Shown in pieces: positions 1-8,712 of a DNA stretch of 57,232 nt. The notes below the pieces were generated by a model, which worked only from the letters and a program-made list of their open reading frames with translations, made no database searches and was not told the origin of the DNA. The position numbers were made by a program, and so were the translations under genes. Each line of letters opens with the position of its first letter. Position 1 is the stretch's first letter. This stretch comes from Anaerolineae bacterium (GTDB lineage Bacteria > Pseudomonadota > Alphaproteobacteria > DSM-16000 > Inquilinaceae), in assembly GCA_028285185.1 (NCBI GenBank), contig JANQQD010000033.1, positions 1 to 57,232 of the forward strand. Reading direction: 5' to 3'.

Positions 1-506
1 CGGCGGGGCGCGCCCCCGATGGCGGTCAGGCGCTGTTCCGTCTCGCGGTGGTGGGCGTGACAGACCGCAACCGCCAGCGCGTCCGCCGCATCGGCGGACC
101 CGGCGCGGGCCGTCGGCAGGATGTGGGCGATCATGGCCTGTACCTGGGCCTTGTCGGCATGGCCGGCGCCGACGACCGATTTCTTGATGTGATTGGCGCC
201 GTATTCGGCCACCGGAATGCCGTAGAGCGCCGGCACCAGCAACACCACACCGCGCGCCATGCCCAGGCGCAGCGTCGCAGTGGGGTTGGTGTTGACGAAC
301 GTCTCCTCCACCGCCGCCTCATCGGGGCGATAGCGGTCCATGACCTCGCTCAGCCCCGCATGCAGCGTGGCGAGCCTTGCCGCCAGAGACGCCTTGGCAT
401 CGGTGTCGACGCGGCCGTGGCCGATAGGGACCAGCCGTCCGGCCGACTGTTCGATCAGCCCCCAGCCGGTGTGCTTCAGCCCGGGATCGAGACCAAGGAT
501 TCGCAT
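1..506 (-). CDS. ruvC: RuvC Holliday junction resolvase (3' end cut by window edge)
   Basis: Endonuclease that resolves Holliday junctions with RuvA and RuvB during recombinational repair. Reading the minus strand from ATG at 506 gives at least 168 residues beginning MRILGLDPG. The four acidic metal-binding residues of the family are visible: Asp7 (LGLDPG), Glu67 (VEETF), Asp139 and Asp142 (SADAADAL), nearly the same positions as in E. coli RuvC. The family is about 165-175 residues, so only a few C-terminal residues are missing. It lies 21 bp downstream of yebC on the same strand, the usual yebC-ruvC arrangement. Confidence 0.95.
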   Translation of the reverse strand, partial: MRILGLDPGLKHTGWGLIEQSAGRLVPIGHGRVDTDAKASLAARLATLHAGLSEVMDRYRPDEAAVEETFVNTNPTATLRLGMARGVVLLVPALYGIPVAEYGANHIKKSVVGAGHADKAQVQAMIAHILPTARAGSADAADALAVAVCHAHHRETEQRLTAIGGAPR

Positions 507-527
507 CGCGCTATCGCCCCGTCCAGG

Positions 528-1277
528 TCAGGCCGTCAGCCGCGCCATAACCTCGTCGGAGATCTCAAAGTTGGCCGAGACGCGCTGGACATCGTCGTTG
601 TCGTCCAGGCCGTCCAGCAACTTCAGGAGGCCCTGCGCCTGCTCTTCGCTGACAGCGGTGGTGGAGGTGGGCCGCCAGACCAGTCCGGCCGAATCCGCCG
701 GGCCCAGGGCCGCTTCCAGGCCGTCGCGCACGGCCGCGAAGTCTTCCACGGCCGTGGTCACCACATGGCCGTCCTCGCCGGATTCCACGTTTTCCGCCCC
801 TGCTTCCAGCGCTGCTTCGAACACCGAGTCCGCTTCGCCCGCATCGGTCGGATAGACGATCTCTCCCGCCTGATTGAACATGAAGCTGACTGACCCCGTC
901 TCCCCCAGCGAGCCGCCGAATTTGCTCAAGAGCGCGCGCACCTCCGCCGCCGTGCGGTTGCGGTTGTCGGTCAGCGCCTCGATGATCAGGGCGACACCGG
1001 CCGGGCCGTAGCCCTCGTAGCGCATCTCCACGAAGTCGGCATCGCCTTCGCCGCCGGCCGCACGCTTGATGGCCCGGTCGATATTGTCTTTCGGCATGCT
1101 GGCCTTGCGCGCGGCCTGGATGGCGGCGCGCAGGCGCGGATTCTTGTCCGGTTCCGGCAGCCCGGTCTTGGCCGCGACGGTGATCTCGCGCTGCAGCTTG
1201 GTGAATACCTTGGCGCGCTTTGCGTCCTGCGCGCCCTTGCGATACATGATGTTTTTGAACTGTGAATGACCTGCCAT
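528..1277 (-). CDS. yebC: YebC/PmpR family (TACO1-like) protein
   Basis: 249 residues starting [15 protein letters not shown], the hallmark N-terminus of the YebC/TACO1 family, with the conserved KASMPKDNI and GYGPAGVA segments. Members are cytoplasmic; they were described as transcriptional regulators and, for TACO1 and newer bacterial work, as factors that help translation through difficult sequences. Length is normal. It is transcribed with ruvC downstream; the 216-bp stretch upstream (1278-1493) separates it from a divergent gene and should hold its promoter. Confidence 0.93.
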   Translation of the reverse strand: MAGHSQFKNIMYRKGAQDAKRAKVFTKLQREITVAAKTGLPEPDKNPRLRAAIQAARKASMPKDNIDRAIKRAAGGEGDADFVEMRYEGYGPAGVALIIEALTDNRNRTAAEVRALLSKFGGSLGETGSVSFMFNQAGEIVYPTDAGEADSVFEAALEAGAENVESGEDGHVVTTAVEDFAAVRDGLEAALGPADSAGLVWRPTSTTAVSEEQAQGLLKLLDGLDDNDDVQRVSANFEISDEVMARLTA

Positions 1278-1493
1278 ATCGACACCGCTTCGTTACCCAG
1301 CCGCCCGGCGGTCGCGGGCTGGGGCTGCCCCAAGATCTAGCAGTGTCTACTAGGCCAAGGGTGGGGCCGGGCGCAATACAGGTACCGGGGTCGGCAGTCT
1401 CCGGTGCCGGCCGGACAGCGATCCTCTCGATGCTTTTGCATTGGGCTGCCGTGAGATACGCTGATTGCACTCGCGGCGAAGGGAACGGCCCGC

Positions 1494-2093
1494 ATGAACC
1501 GGTCTGATACTGCGGCGCCTGTCGACTCCACCAGTAACAGCGGCATCGCCCTCGTGATCCTGGCGAGCCGCGCAGCCTGGCTTTCGGTCCTGCTGGGCTG
1601 TCTTGCGCTCCCTGCGCAGGCCGAGACGGTCACGTTGTTCGATGGTGAGCTCAGCTTCGACCTGCCGCCGGAAGTCCGGGAGATGACGCCGGAGGAGATG
1701 GCGATCAAGTACCCCGCCGGGACCGTTCAGCCGGACATCGCCTTTACGGCAACCGACACCCTGTCGGTCACCGTGTCCGCCATCCGTCTCACCGTCGTTG
1801 GTCCGCCGTTGCCGCCCATGGAGGAGTATCTGGAAGCGTTCTCCGCCAGCGTCGCCGGTGTCATCCCCGACCTCAGCTGGGAAGAGCAGGCGGTGGAGAC
1901 CATCAACGGTAGAGAGTGGGTGCGCGTGGAGTACACGGCCGACTGGCACGGCCAGCCGACCTATTGGGTCGTGATGGGCCATCCCGTGGTGGGGGCGTTC
2001 TACGGGTTTCGCTGCAGCGCCGCGCTGCCGGACCGGGACGAATTCGAGCCCGTTTTCGACGATATCGTCGCGACCCTGCGGCTGACGCCCTGA
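1494..2093 (+). CDS. secreted protein of unknown function
   Basis: 199 residues. A hydrophobic segment (about residues 27-41) ends in LPAQA followed by ETVTLF, a plausible signal-peptidase I site near residue 43, so the mature protein is probably periplasmic or exported. The mature part is short and acidic, without cysteine pairs or a catalytic motif I recognise; its pattern resembles PsbP/DUF1795-like small secreted domains but this is weak. It is divergent from yebC and convergent with the protease gene. Function unknown. Confidence 0.75.
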   Translation: MNRSDTAAPVDSTSNSGIALVILASRAAWLSVLLGCLALPAQAETVTLFDGELSFDLPPEVREMTPEEMAIKYPAGTVQPDIAFTATDTLSVTVSAIRLTVVGPPLPPMEEYLEAFSASVAGVIPDLSWEEQAVETINGREWVRVEYTADWHGQPTYWVVMGHPVVGAFYGFRCSAALPDRDEFEPVFDDIVATLRLTP

Positions 2094-2169
2094 TCGGGGA
2101 GCGCCGGTCCGGGACCGGACACCTTCGTCCGAGCCGCGCCCTCAGCCCCACCGGCCGCCCAGGTGGATT

Positions 2170-2210
2170 GCATTGACCGGGACTGCCGGGGAGCAGCGCC
2201 CGGTCAATGC
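2170..2210. terminator. inverted repeat between convergent genes
   Basis: A 12-bp perfect inverted repeat (GCATTGACCGGG at 2170-2181, CCCGGTCAATGC at 2199-2210, 17-nt loop) follows the stop of the secreted-protein gene. It lacks a T-run, so it is either a weak terminator or an mRNA 3'-end stabiliser. Confidence 0.4.
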
Positions 2211-2271
2211 GCCAGCCTGATGTTGGCCCGCCATGGCAGCCAGGCGCGTCCGAGAGGTGGCGAGCCAGGGT

Positions 2272-2318
2272 CCCCGGCCGCCTCGTGATCCTTCATGGCC
2301 GTCACGAGGTGGCCGGGG
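2272..2318. terminator. long hairpin between convergent genes
   Basis: Two arms of 17 nt (CCCCGGCC-G-CCTCGTGA and TCACGAGG-T-GGCCGGGG) pair completely if one G-U is allowed, with a 13-nt loop. It ends 10 bp beyond the stop of the serine-protease gene and lies between two convergent genes, the position of a bidirectional terminator. No clear T-run follows on either side. Confidence 0.5.
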
Positions 2319-2327
2319 CCAGACAGC

Positions 2328-3422
2328 TTAGGGGTAGTTCGACCGGGCGTAGGAGATGAGGGCGCTCAGCGCCGGTCCGCCGCCGTACTCATTGTCGCCG
2401 ATCGTGGAGCCGTGCGGCGCTTGCACGGCCGTGCTGCCGATCGTGCTGCCGACGCCGACCACGCGCGGCCAGGGTTCGGACCCCCACCAGCCCCAGCATG
2501 AACCGCCCGACTGGCCCGGCGTGAACTCGTTGAAGTGGCCCATAACAAAGCCCTGCTGGCCGTGGGCGTTGTGACCCTGCACCGACGAGACGATACAGTT
2601 GTTCTGGAATGCGGGCAGCTCGCCGCCGGCAAGCTCGCCCGGATAGCCGATGTACTGCCAGTATTGCCCGCTGTTCCAGTCATCGTCGTAGGTCCGGTAG
2701 CCGACATATCCGATCTGGTCGCCCAGAGCCTCCTCATCCCCCAGCACAAGGACGGCATAGTCGAAGGCGGTCTGCTGGTCGGTTGCGGAATCCATGGGAT
2801 TCTGCTGCCAGTAGATGACGCGCTGTGCCGCGTGCTCGCCCCACGGCCCGCTGCCGTTGGCATAAGCGGGCGTAAAGGTAGCCCAGCCGGCCGGGCCGCC
2901 CGATCCCCAGTTGATGCAGTGGCTTGCCGTGAGCACGAGGCGGCGGCCGATCATCACGCCGCTGCAGCGCCCGGCCGCGGTCCGGACCATACCCGTCGTC
3001 CGCCACGGAAACGACGTGTCGGCAAACAGGTACCGGTCGTCCGTTCCGAAGATCGTTCCGGTCGGGTCCGCCCCCTTCTCGCGTCGGGTCATGACAGGGC
3101 GGGTTACCCGCGTCGGGCGGAAGCGCACTTCGGCGGCCGACGGACAGAAACCGTCAAGCTCTCGTTTGAATTCCACCTTCAACATGCGCTCGGCATCAAG
3201 CGCGTCAGGTTCGAGGACCTCCGGATGGCGGCGGTGCACCATCCCGTCCGGTCCGACGTCCGCGTAGACTTCGACACGCTGAGAGGTCGTGTTGAATTCC
3301 AGACACGCCCGCGATGTCGCGAATTGGCCAAGCATGACGCGCCGCGTTTCCGTCGATGTCCTTGCGATCGGCGACCGTTCAACGACGACCTTGCTCAACT
3401 CGGGCCTGTAGATGTCGCTCAT
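2328..3422 (-). CDS. chymotrypsin/V8-type serine protease
   Basis: 364 residues; start ATG 3422 is preceded by GGAGG at good spacing. The S1-fold catalytic triad can be read: His168 in LTASHCI, Asp221 in DYAVLVLG, Ser305 in GQSGGSC. The protease domain (about 130-364) is preceded by about 125 residues with no match I recognise. There is no obvious signal peptide (N-terminus MSDIYRPELSK), which is unusual for this mostly secreted family, so an intracellular protein or a non-classical route is possible. It resembles V8/glutamyl-endopeptidase-like secreted proteases. Confidence 0.85.
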   Translation of the reverse strand: MSDIYRPELSKVVVERSPIARTSTETRRVMLGQFATSRACLEFNTTSQRVEVYADVGPDGMVHRRHPEVLEPDALDAERMLKVEFKRELDGFCPSAAEVRFRPTRVTRPVMTRREKGADPTGTIFGTDDRYLFADTSFPWRTTGMVRTAAGRCSGVMIGRRLVLTASHCINWGSGGPAGWATFTPAYANGSGPWGEHAAQRVIYWQQNPMDSATDQQTAFDYAVLVLGDEEALGDQIGYVGYRTYDDDWNSGQYWQYIGYPGELAGGELPAFQNNCIVSSVQGHNAHGQQGFVMGHFNEFTPGQSGGSCWGWWGSEPWPRVVGVGSTIGSTAVQAPHGSTIGDNEYGGGPALSALISYARSNYP

Positions 3423-4041
3423 GAGCGTCCTCCAGTTTCAGGTTTGGAGTGCTCTTCCGGTGCCTGCACCTATTGCCGCCCTGGATGCATAATCGACCTT
3501 ATCGACGCCATGCGGCGAAGTTGTTGTTTTCAGAATTCAATATAAAAACAGTACTTGAATAAGTCCACTCTCTTTGTGCATATCTCAAACAAATATGTGG
3601 ATAACATCTTTGGGTGCTGCATGCAAATGTTTTTTGGTATTTCCCATTATTCCGGCGGAAGGTGATGAAAACTCGATACTTGTATGGCCACCCAATGCTC
3701 AATGCATTTCAGTATTCTGCGGGATCGTCAGGCCCGCGACATACTCACGTCTTGTCGCGCGGCCGCGCAGGCTCGGGCCTCTACCCGCTAGCGATGGGGG
3801 CGGCAGTCGTGCAAATGCGTCCAAAGAGAAGGCTGCGGCTGCGGGACAATTCAACCGGGTCATGGTCATTGTCCTGGTTCCTCAGCCGGCAGATCGCGTA
3901 ATCAGCACTCTGGACAGTCGGACACCAGGCCGCAGTGACGGCCGTCACAGCTCCGTCCGGCGCAAAGCATGGCCGCGACGCCGCTGCAGACTTGTCCCGA
4001 TGCGGCCGCAGAGACGGCAGGCATCCCTCGAGCAACCGCGG
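3423..4041. other. 619-bp intergenic region, AT-rich in part
   Basis: No convincing gene. About 3490-3690 is clearly more AT-rich than its surroundings and lies upstream of the protease gene (minus strand), so it may hold that gene's promoter or be a remnant of transferred DNA. Open frames across it have poor composition and no ribosome-binding site. Confidence 0.5.
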
Positions 4042-5277
4042 CTAATGCCGGTCCATCGGTTCCGGGCCTGCGACGATGCCGTCGTCGTGCAGCCGGCCCA
4101 CCTCGCCCTCCGCGAGGCCGAGCAGGTCCAGCAGGATCTCGTCCGTGTGCTCGCCGAGCCGCGGTGCCCGCACCACCGGGGCCCGCGGCACCTCACCGAA
4201 ATCGAGCGGAGACCCGGGCATCAGGTAGCTCCCGATGCCGGGCTGATCGACCATCGCGAACAGCGGGTTGTCCGTCGAACAGTCCGGATCCTTCTCGATC
4301 GTCTCGCGCACGGTGCGATAGGGTGCCCAGGTTACGCCGTTCTCCTCAAAAATCTCGCGGATCTCGGAGAACATGCGGGTTGCAAACCACGGCTCCAGGA
4401 TCCTGGAGAGCTCGCGCCGGGCGCGAAACCGATTGCCTTCCTGCGACAGGTCGAGACCCAGGCGCGCGCCCAGTTCGTCGAACTGGGGCCCAAGCTTGGT
4501 GGCCTTGCACAGGCTCGACCATTGCGCCTTGGTCAGCCCCACAACCATCAGCCGCTTGCCGTCCAACGTGCCGAAGTCGCGCCCGTAGGCGCCGTAGAGA
4601 TAGTTGCCGTCCTTGGGCCGGTCGCCGTCGTTGATCGTCACCTCGGCAATCTTGCCGAGATGGCCGAGCATGGCCAGCGCCACGTCCTTCAGCGAGATCC
4701 GCACCAGCTGGCCCTGCCGCGTGCGCCGGCGATGGCGTTCCGCCGCCAAGAGACCGACCATCGCCGTCTGCCCTGCGATACAGTCCCAGGCCGGCAGAAG
4801 GTGGTTGACCGGACGCGGCCAAGTGGTCGGGCCCGTCACCAGGGGGAAGCCCACCTGCGGATTGACCGTATAGTCGACCTCCGACCCGCCGTCGCGGCGG
4901 CCGAGCAGATTGACCATGATCAGATCCTCGCGGTGCGACCTGAGCCGCTCATAGTCGAGCCAGCCGCGCGCCGGGAAATTGGTGACGAACATCCCGGCAT
5001 TCTCCCCCGGGGCGCAAATCAGCTGGGTCAGGATCTCCTGGCCGCGGGGGTTTCGGAAATCCACCGCGATCGACCGCTTGCCCTTGTTGAGGCCGGCCCA
5101 GAACAGGCTGTGCTGCCCGTTCAGCGTCACCGGCCAGCGGCCGTAGTCGAGACCGCCGCCGATGGGATCGAACCGGATAACATCCGCACCCAGCTGTGCC
5201 ATGGTCATGCCGCCAAGCGGCATGGCGACAAAGGCGGAGCCTTCAACGATCCGAATGCCGTCCAGAATGCCGCTCAT
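4042..5277 (-). CDS. mct: family III CoA-transferase, 2-methylfumaryl-CoA isomerase (Mct) type
   Basis: 411 residues, the usual length of CaiB/BaiF (family III) CoA-transferases. N-terminal segments such as VEGSAFVAMPLGGM and GLNKGKRSIAVD look like the mesaconyl-CoA C1-C4 transferase (Mct) of the 3-hydroxypropionate bicycle rather than formyl-CoA or carnitine CoA-transferases; Asp165 in LPAWD is the candidate catalytic aspartate. Mct moves CoA within mesaconyl-CoA from C1 to C4. The next gene downstream encodes the hydratase that would act on its product, which supports the assignment. Recognition is from memory of the family, not a search. It is read in the same direction as the hydratase and separated from it by 83 bp. 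Confidence 0.8.
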   Translation of the reverse strand: MSGILDGIRIVEGSAFVAMPLGGMTMAQLGADVIRFDPIGGGLDYGRWPVTLNGQHSLFWAGLNKGKRSIAVDFRNPRGQEILTQLICAPGENAGMFVTNFPARGWLDYERLRSHREDLIMVNLLGRRDGGSEVDYTVNPQVGFPLVTGPTTWPRPVNHLLPAWDCIAGQTAMVGLLAAERHRRRTRQGQLVRISLKDVALAMLGHLGKIAEVTINDGDRPKDGNYLYGAYGRDFGTLDGKRLMVVGLTKAQWSSLCKATKLGPQFDELGARLGLDLSQEGNRFRARRELSRILEPWFATRMFSEIREIFEENGVTWAPYRTVRETIEKDPDCSTDNPLFAMVDQPGIGSYLMPGSPLDFGEVPRAPVVRAPRLGEHTDEILLDLLGLAEGEVGRLHDDGIVAGPEPMDRH

Positions 5278-5360
5278 TGGCCATTTTCTCCTGCTGCTTT
5301 ACGGCCACTCGCGCAGGCGTGCCCCTTGGCGAGCGTCGTTTTTCGCCGTGGCCTCGTGCG

Positions 5361-6227
5361 TCAGGAACGCGCGTCGGCTTCGAACGCCGCGCGTCCGGTC
5401 ATGCACAGGGTGCCGTCGGAGTCCGCCGCCCAGAGCTCCAGCGTTTCATCGCCGTCGGGCTTGCCGTTGACGGTGAACGGCGCCGTGTCGATTACCGGAC
5501 GCTGGCCGCGGAATTCGAAGGCGCTGAGCCTACGCTCCGGCCACGCGCGCACCGAAAGCCCGACCATCAGCGTGGCTAAGAGCGGCCCGTGAACGACGAG
5601 CCCCGAATAGCCCTCGACGTCGATCGCATAGGGCCGGTCATAGTGGATCCGATGGCCGTTGAAGGTCAGTGCTGAGTACCGGAACAGCATCGTCGGATCG
5701 GGCGTCACCGTTTCGTTATAGGTGGCATCTTTCGGTGCGGGGTTTCCCGGCCGGCCGGATGCGCCGGAGCCCGTGTCCTCGCGGTATACGATATCCTGTT
5801 GGTCGACGATTGCCGGGCCCTCGGCGCCGGCGACCGTGTGCTCGACGGTGACGAACACCAGCCGCCCGGTGCGGCCTTCCTTCGCTGCGATGCTGCGGAT
5901 TGTCGACACGCGTGTGGCCATGTCGCCGACCCTGAGCGGTGCCAGAAACTTCACCCGGCTGCCGGCCCACATACGGCGGGCCACCCCGACCGGCGGGAGA
6001 AACCCACCGAGCGCAGGATGACCGTCACGCCCGAGGCCGGATCGGGGCACTACCGTCCAGAAATACAACCAGTGCCATAGCGGTGGCAGGGCATCCCCGG
6101 GGGCCAGCAGCGGGTCAGTCTGGTCCAGTGTGGCCTGCATGGCTTGAGCGCGCTCCGGGGCAATCCGATCATCTCTGGTCTCGGTCCTGCCCACCCACTC
6201 CTGCAGCCGATCGGGGTCCGCTTCCAT
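5361..6227 (-). CDS. meh: MaoC-like hydratase, mesaconyl-C4-CoA hydratase (Meh) type
   Basis: 288 residues from ATG 6227, chosen because AGGAAGGA lies 9 nt upstream; an in-frame ATG at 6236 is possible and a longer frame to 6455 has poor composition. Two hot-dog halves are visible: FAS1-like dehydratase features in the N-terminal half (LPPLWHWLYF, GVARRMWAGS) and a MaoC-like half with the conserved H-DxxYA pattern (NGHRIHYDRPYA). Meh hydrates mesaconyl-C4-CoA to citramalyl-CoA. The pair with the Mct-type enzyme points to glyoxylate or mesaconate/itaconate-type C5 acid metabolism. Confidence 0.8.
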   Translation of the reverse strand: MEADPDRLQEWVGRTETRDDRIAPERAQAMQATLDQTDPLLAPGDALPPLWHWLYFWTVVPRSGLGRDGHPALGGFLPPVGVARRMWAGSRVKFLAPLRVGDMATRVSTIRSIAAKEGRTGRLVFVTVEHTVAGAEGPAIVDQQDIVYREDTGSGASGRPGNPAPKDATYNETVTPDPTMLFRYSALTFNGHRIHYDRPYAIDVEGYSGLVVHGPLLATLMVGLSVRAWPERRLSAFEFRGQRPVIDTAPFTVNGKPDGDETLELWAADSDGTLCMTGRAAFEADARS

Positions 6228-6441
6228 GCCCGGCATTCCTTCCTTCCGCCTAGACTCCAGCACTCGCAACTCTTCGATGAGGGAGAAGCGATGATAGCAT
6301 CGAGTTCGGTGGGTAAGGGGGTGGTTTTGGGTTTGGCGTCGCTCGCCGGCGAAACGGGCGTTGGGCCGACGACGTGTGCAGGGGCCTGCGATCTTCCTCC
6401 GGGCAATCGGTTTCCGGTTCCAGGTGTCTGCAACGGTCCGC

Positions 6442-6466
6442 AAGGCGGCTGTCAACCGGCCGCCTT
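6442..6466 (-). terminator. hairpin after the fthC-phosphoesterase operon
   Basis: Arms AAGGCGGC (6442-6449) and GCCGCCTT (6459-6466) form an 8-bp stem 13 bp beyond the stop of the phosphoesterase gene. No T-run follows on the minus strand, so termination strength is uncertain. The rest of 6228-6479 shows no gene. Confidence 0.4.
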
Positions 6467-6479
6467 ATTGGGACCTACC

Positions 6480-7346
6480 CTAGGCTTCGGGCCAGGCGGG
6501 TGCGAGGCATCCACCGAAGCGAAACGGTGCGGTGCGTCGGGCAAGGCCCGTGGCATCGTCCGTATCGACGACGAGACCGCAGAGTGTGGCCGGCCCCTCC
6601 GCCGGCTCCAGGCGGTCGCCGGGCATCTTGGTGGTGAAGCGGTGGATCGGGGCGGACTTCTTCATGCCGATCACGCTGTCGTAGTCGCCGCACATGCCGG
6701 CGTCGGTCTGGTACGCCGTGCCGCCGGGCAGGATCATCACGTCTGCGGTCGGCACGTGGCTGTGGGTGCCGACGACCACGCTGACCCGGCTGTCGAGATA
6801 GTGGCCCATGGCCATCTTCTCGCTGGTGGCCTCGCCGTGGAAGTCGACGAGGATGGCATCGACGTCACGGGGCATGGTGGTGTCGGCGATGGCGGCATCT
6901 ACGGCGGCGAACGGATCGTCGATGGCGTCCATGAACAGCCGCGCCATGGCGTTGATCACCAGCACGCGGCGGTCGCCCGCGGCCTCCACGATCGTCGCCC
7001 CGCGGCCGGGCGTTCCGGGCGGGTAGTTGAGTGGGCGCAAGAGGCGGCGGTCGCCGTCGATATGGGCGATGATCTCGCGCTTGTCCCAGACATGGTTGCC
7101 GGTCGTGATGCAGTCGGCGCCGGCGCGGTACAGTTCACCTACCATGCCGGGCGTGATGCCGAAGCCGTGAGCCGCGTTTTCGCCATTGACGATGGCGCAG
7201 TCGACGCCAAGGCGCTCGCGCACCATGGGCAGGTGCTGCACGACCGCTTCGCGCCCACTGCGGCCGACGATATCGCCGAGGAAGAGCAGTCTCACAGCGG
7301 TCTCTTGGGGAATCTCTTGAGAGGAAGGGCCGGCCGCATGAGTCAC
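6480..7346 (-). CDS. TIGR00282/YmdB-family metallophosphoesterase
   Basis: 288 residues from a GTG at 7346 that overlaps the fthC stop (GTGA); a second GTG at 7295, giving VRLLFLGD, would match the family start better. Metal-ligand motifs are clear: FLGDIVGR, NGENAAHG, TTGNHVWD, VDFHGEATSEK, VGTHSHVPTAD. Members are binuclear metallophosphoesterases; YmdB of Bacillus is a 2',3'-cAMP phosphodiesterase affecting biofilm and motility decisions. It is translationally coupled to fthC. Confidence 0.88.
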   Translation of the reverse strand: MTHAAGPSSQEIPQETAVRLLFLGDIVGRSGREAVVQHLPMVRERLGVDCAIVNGENAAHGFGITPGMVGELYRAGADCITTGNHVWDKREIIAHIDGDRRLLRPLNYPPGTPGRGATIVEAAGDRRVLVINAMARLFMDAIDDPFAAVDAAIADTTMPRDVDAILVDFHGEATSEKMAMGHYLDSRVSVVVGTHSHVPTADVMILPGGTAYQTDAGMCGDYDSVIGMKKSAPIHRFTTKMPGDRLEPAEGPATLCGLVVDTDDATGLARRTAPFRFGGCLAPAWPEA

Positions 7347-7984
7347 GTATACTCGGTGAGGCTGATCGCCAGCACGTCGCGCTCGGTGATGATCCAGTCC
7401 AACCGTTCGTCCGTCCGGTCGGTGGGCACTTCCTGCATTTCCTGGTCCGCATAGGCGATGCCGACGGCCAGCACCGGCCCGGTGCGGCGCAGGGTCGCCA
7501 GCGTGCGGTCATAATAGCCGCCGCCATAGCCCAGCCGACGGCCGTGGCGATCGAACGCCAGCATGGGCACGATCAGCAGCGTCGGGGTCACCTCAGCGGC
7601 ATCGGCCCCGGGGACCGGGATGCCGTAGGCGCCGGGGCGCATCGTGGTGGTGGGCGACCACTCACGGAAAGCCAGCGGGCGGTCCTTGCCGACGACCACC
7701 GGCACGCAGCAGGCGAGGCCCGCATTGTGCAGATGCGTCATCAGCGGCGTCGGGTCCAGCTCGTCCCGGAAGGGCACATAGCCGGAGACGACGGCGCGCA
7801 CGGGCAGGGGAATTGTCGCAAGAAACGCGTCGCGCACGGCGAAGGTCGCGACGCCGGCCTGCAGCATATGCGCTTCGGCCCGCCGACGCCGGGCGGCGGC
7901 GCGCACGCCGCGCTTGCGCATGGTCAGCGCATCGGCCGGGCGGTTGGGTGGGGCGGCGCCGCCGTGGCCGTTGGTCGGAGTCAT
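7343..7984 (-). CDS. fthC: 5-formyltetrahydrofolate cyclo-ligase
   Basis: 213 residues from ATG 7984. It converts 5-formyl-THF to 5,10-methenyl-THF using ATP. The family signature is present: LIVPMLAFDRHGRRLGYGGGYYDR, with the Gly/Tyr-rich phosphate-binding loop, and an N-terminal basic segment (ARRRRAEA). The frame is open further upstream to 8155, but that part coincides with the probable 6S RNA and reads poorly, so I chose 7984. Located downstream of zapA and 6S RNA, as in many Proteobacteria. Confidence 0.92.
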   Translation of the reverse strand: MTPTNGHGGAAPPNRPADALTMRKRGVRAAARRRRAEAHMLQAGVATFAVRDAFLATIPLPVRAVVSGYVPFRDELDPTPLMTHLHNAGLACCVPVVVGKDRPLAFREWSPTTTMRPGAYGIPVPGADAAEVTPTLLIVPMLAFDRHGRRLGYGGGYYDRTLATLRRTGPVLAVGIAYADQEMQEVPTDRTDERLDWIITERDVLAISLTEYT

Positions 7985-7987
7985 CGC

Positions 7988-8112
7988 CTCTTGGGCCCTG
8001 CGCAAGCAGGTGGGCACCATGTAACGGGACCACGATCCCGCCAGGGACGGTTCCCTAGAGCGATGTCTAACGGCCCCAGGGATGAAAGGACCTGACGCAC
8101 CCGGCAGCACTC
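7988..8112 (-). ncRNA. ssrS: 6S RNA (probable; ends approximate)
   Basis: The gap between zapA and fthC is the classical place for 6S RNA, which binds sigma70 RNA polymerase and dampens transcription in stationary phase. On the minus strand, a 5' segment GTGCGTCAGGT can pair with the 3' segment ACCTGCTTGCGC to form a closing stem. The interior contains GC-rich helical segments around an open centre. The 3' CCACCTGCTTGCGCAGGG resembles known alphaproteobacterial 6S 3' ends. Boundaries are estimated, not determined. Confidence 0.6.
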
Positions 8113-8129
8113 CGCCCCGATGCTCAGAG

Positions 8130-8462
8130 TTAGGCCCGATCCAGGCGTGCCGCAAGGGCTTCGACGCGCTGCGCCAGGCGGCCGATCGCCTCGGCGGCCA
8201 CGGACCCCTCGCCGGAGTTCGATCCGGCGGAAGCGGCCTCGCTCCACGCCGCCATCTCCTCCCGGGCGTCGAACAGCTCGTCGACCACCAGCAGGCTGAC
8301 CATGACCAAGAGATGCGTGTCGCTGGCGGTCTGCACGGATCCGCGGATCTCGGTCAGCTTGCCGTCGAGATAATGGGCGATTTCGATGACGCGGTCTTCC
8401 TGGCCGTCTTCGCAGGCGATCGGATAGACCCGGCCGTTCAGGGTGATGTCGATGCGGGGCAT
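8130..8462 (-). CDS. zapA: cell division protein ZapA
   Basis: 110 residues with the ZapA pattern: N-terminal beta segment (PRIDITLNGRVYPIAC), then EDRVIEIAHYLDGK, a helix with LLVMVSLLVVDELFD, and a C-terminal coiled coil. ZapA cross-links FtsZ filaments at the division site. It follows the small coiled-coil gene by 9 bp and precedes the 6S RNA. Confidence 0.92.
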   Translation of the reverse strand: MPRIDITLNGRVYPIACEDGQEDRVIEIAHYLDGKLTEIRGSVQTASDTHLLVMVSLLVVDELFDAREEMAAWSEAASAGSNSGEGSVAAEAIGRLAQRVEALAARLDRA

Positions 8463-8471
8463 GGCCTCGGA

Positions 8472-8666
8472 TCAGCGGTCGAGCACTGTCTGGATGCGTT
8501 GAATGGTCTCGTCGATACGCTCGCTCACGGCTTCGGATTCGGCACGCAACGCCGCTTTTTCGCTTTCGATACCGTCCAACAGCCGTTTCTCCCGCGCCGC
8601 AACGGCCTGCTCAAGATGGGCCAGTGCGCGCTCCAACTTCTCCAGCTGGACCAGTATCTCCGCCAT
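8472..8666 (-). CDS. small coiled-coil protein upstream of zapA
   Basis: 64 residues from ATG 8666 (a GTG at 8681 with GGTGGGG upstream is an alternative). The whole protein is a predicted coiled coil rich in Ala, Glu, Leu and Arg (LEKLERALAHLEQAV, then a second heptad stretch). Short coiled-coil genes of this sort (DUF4164-like) are commonly found just upstream of zapA in Alphaproteobacteria, so a link to division is likely but unproven. Confidence 0.75.
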   Translation of the reverse strand: MAEILVQLEKLERALAHLEQAVAAREKRLLDGIESEKAALRAESEAVSERIDETIQRIQTVLDR

Positions 8667-8712
8667 TGTCGCGTTCGTCACCCCACCGTCATGCCGCGCC
8701 TGGGCCGCCGAC

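Noticed and set aside
3574..5592. Plus-strand 672-codon open frame
   Set aside because: It is the antisense of the CoA-transferase gene; amino-acid composition is Arg/Pro/His-rich as expected for a shadow frame in GC-rich DNA.
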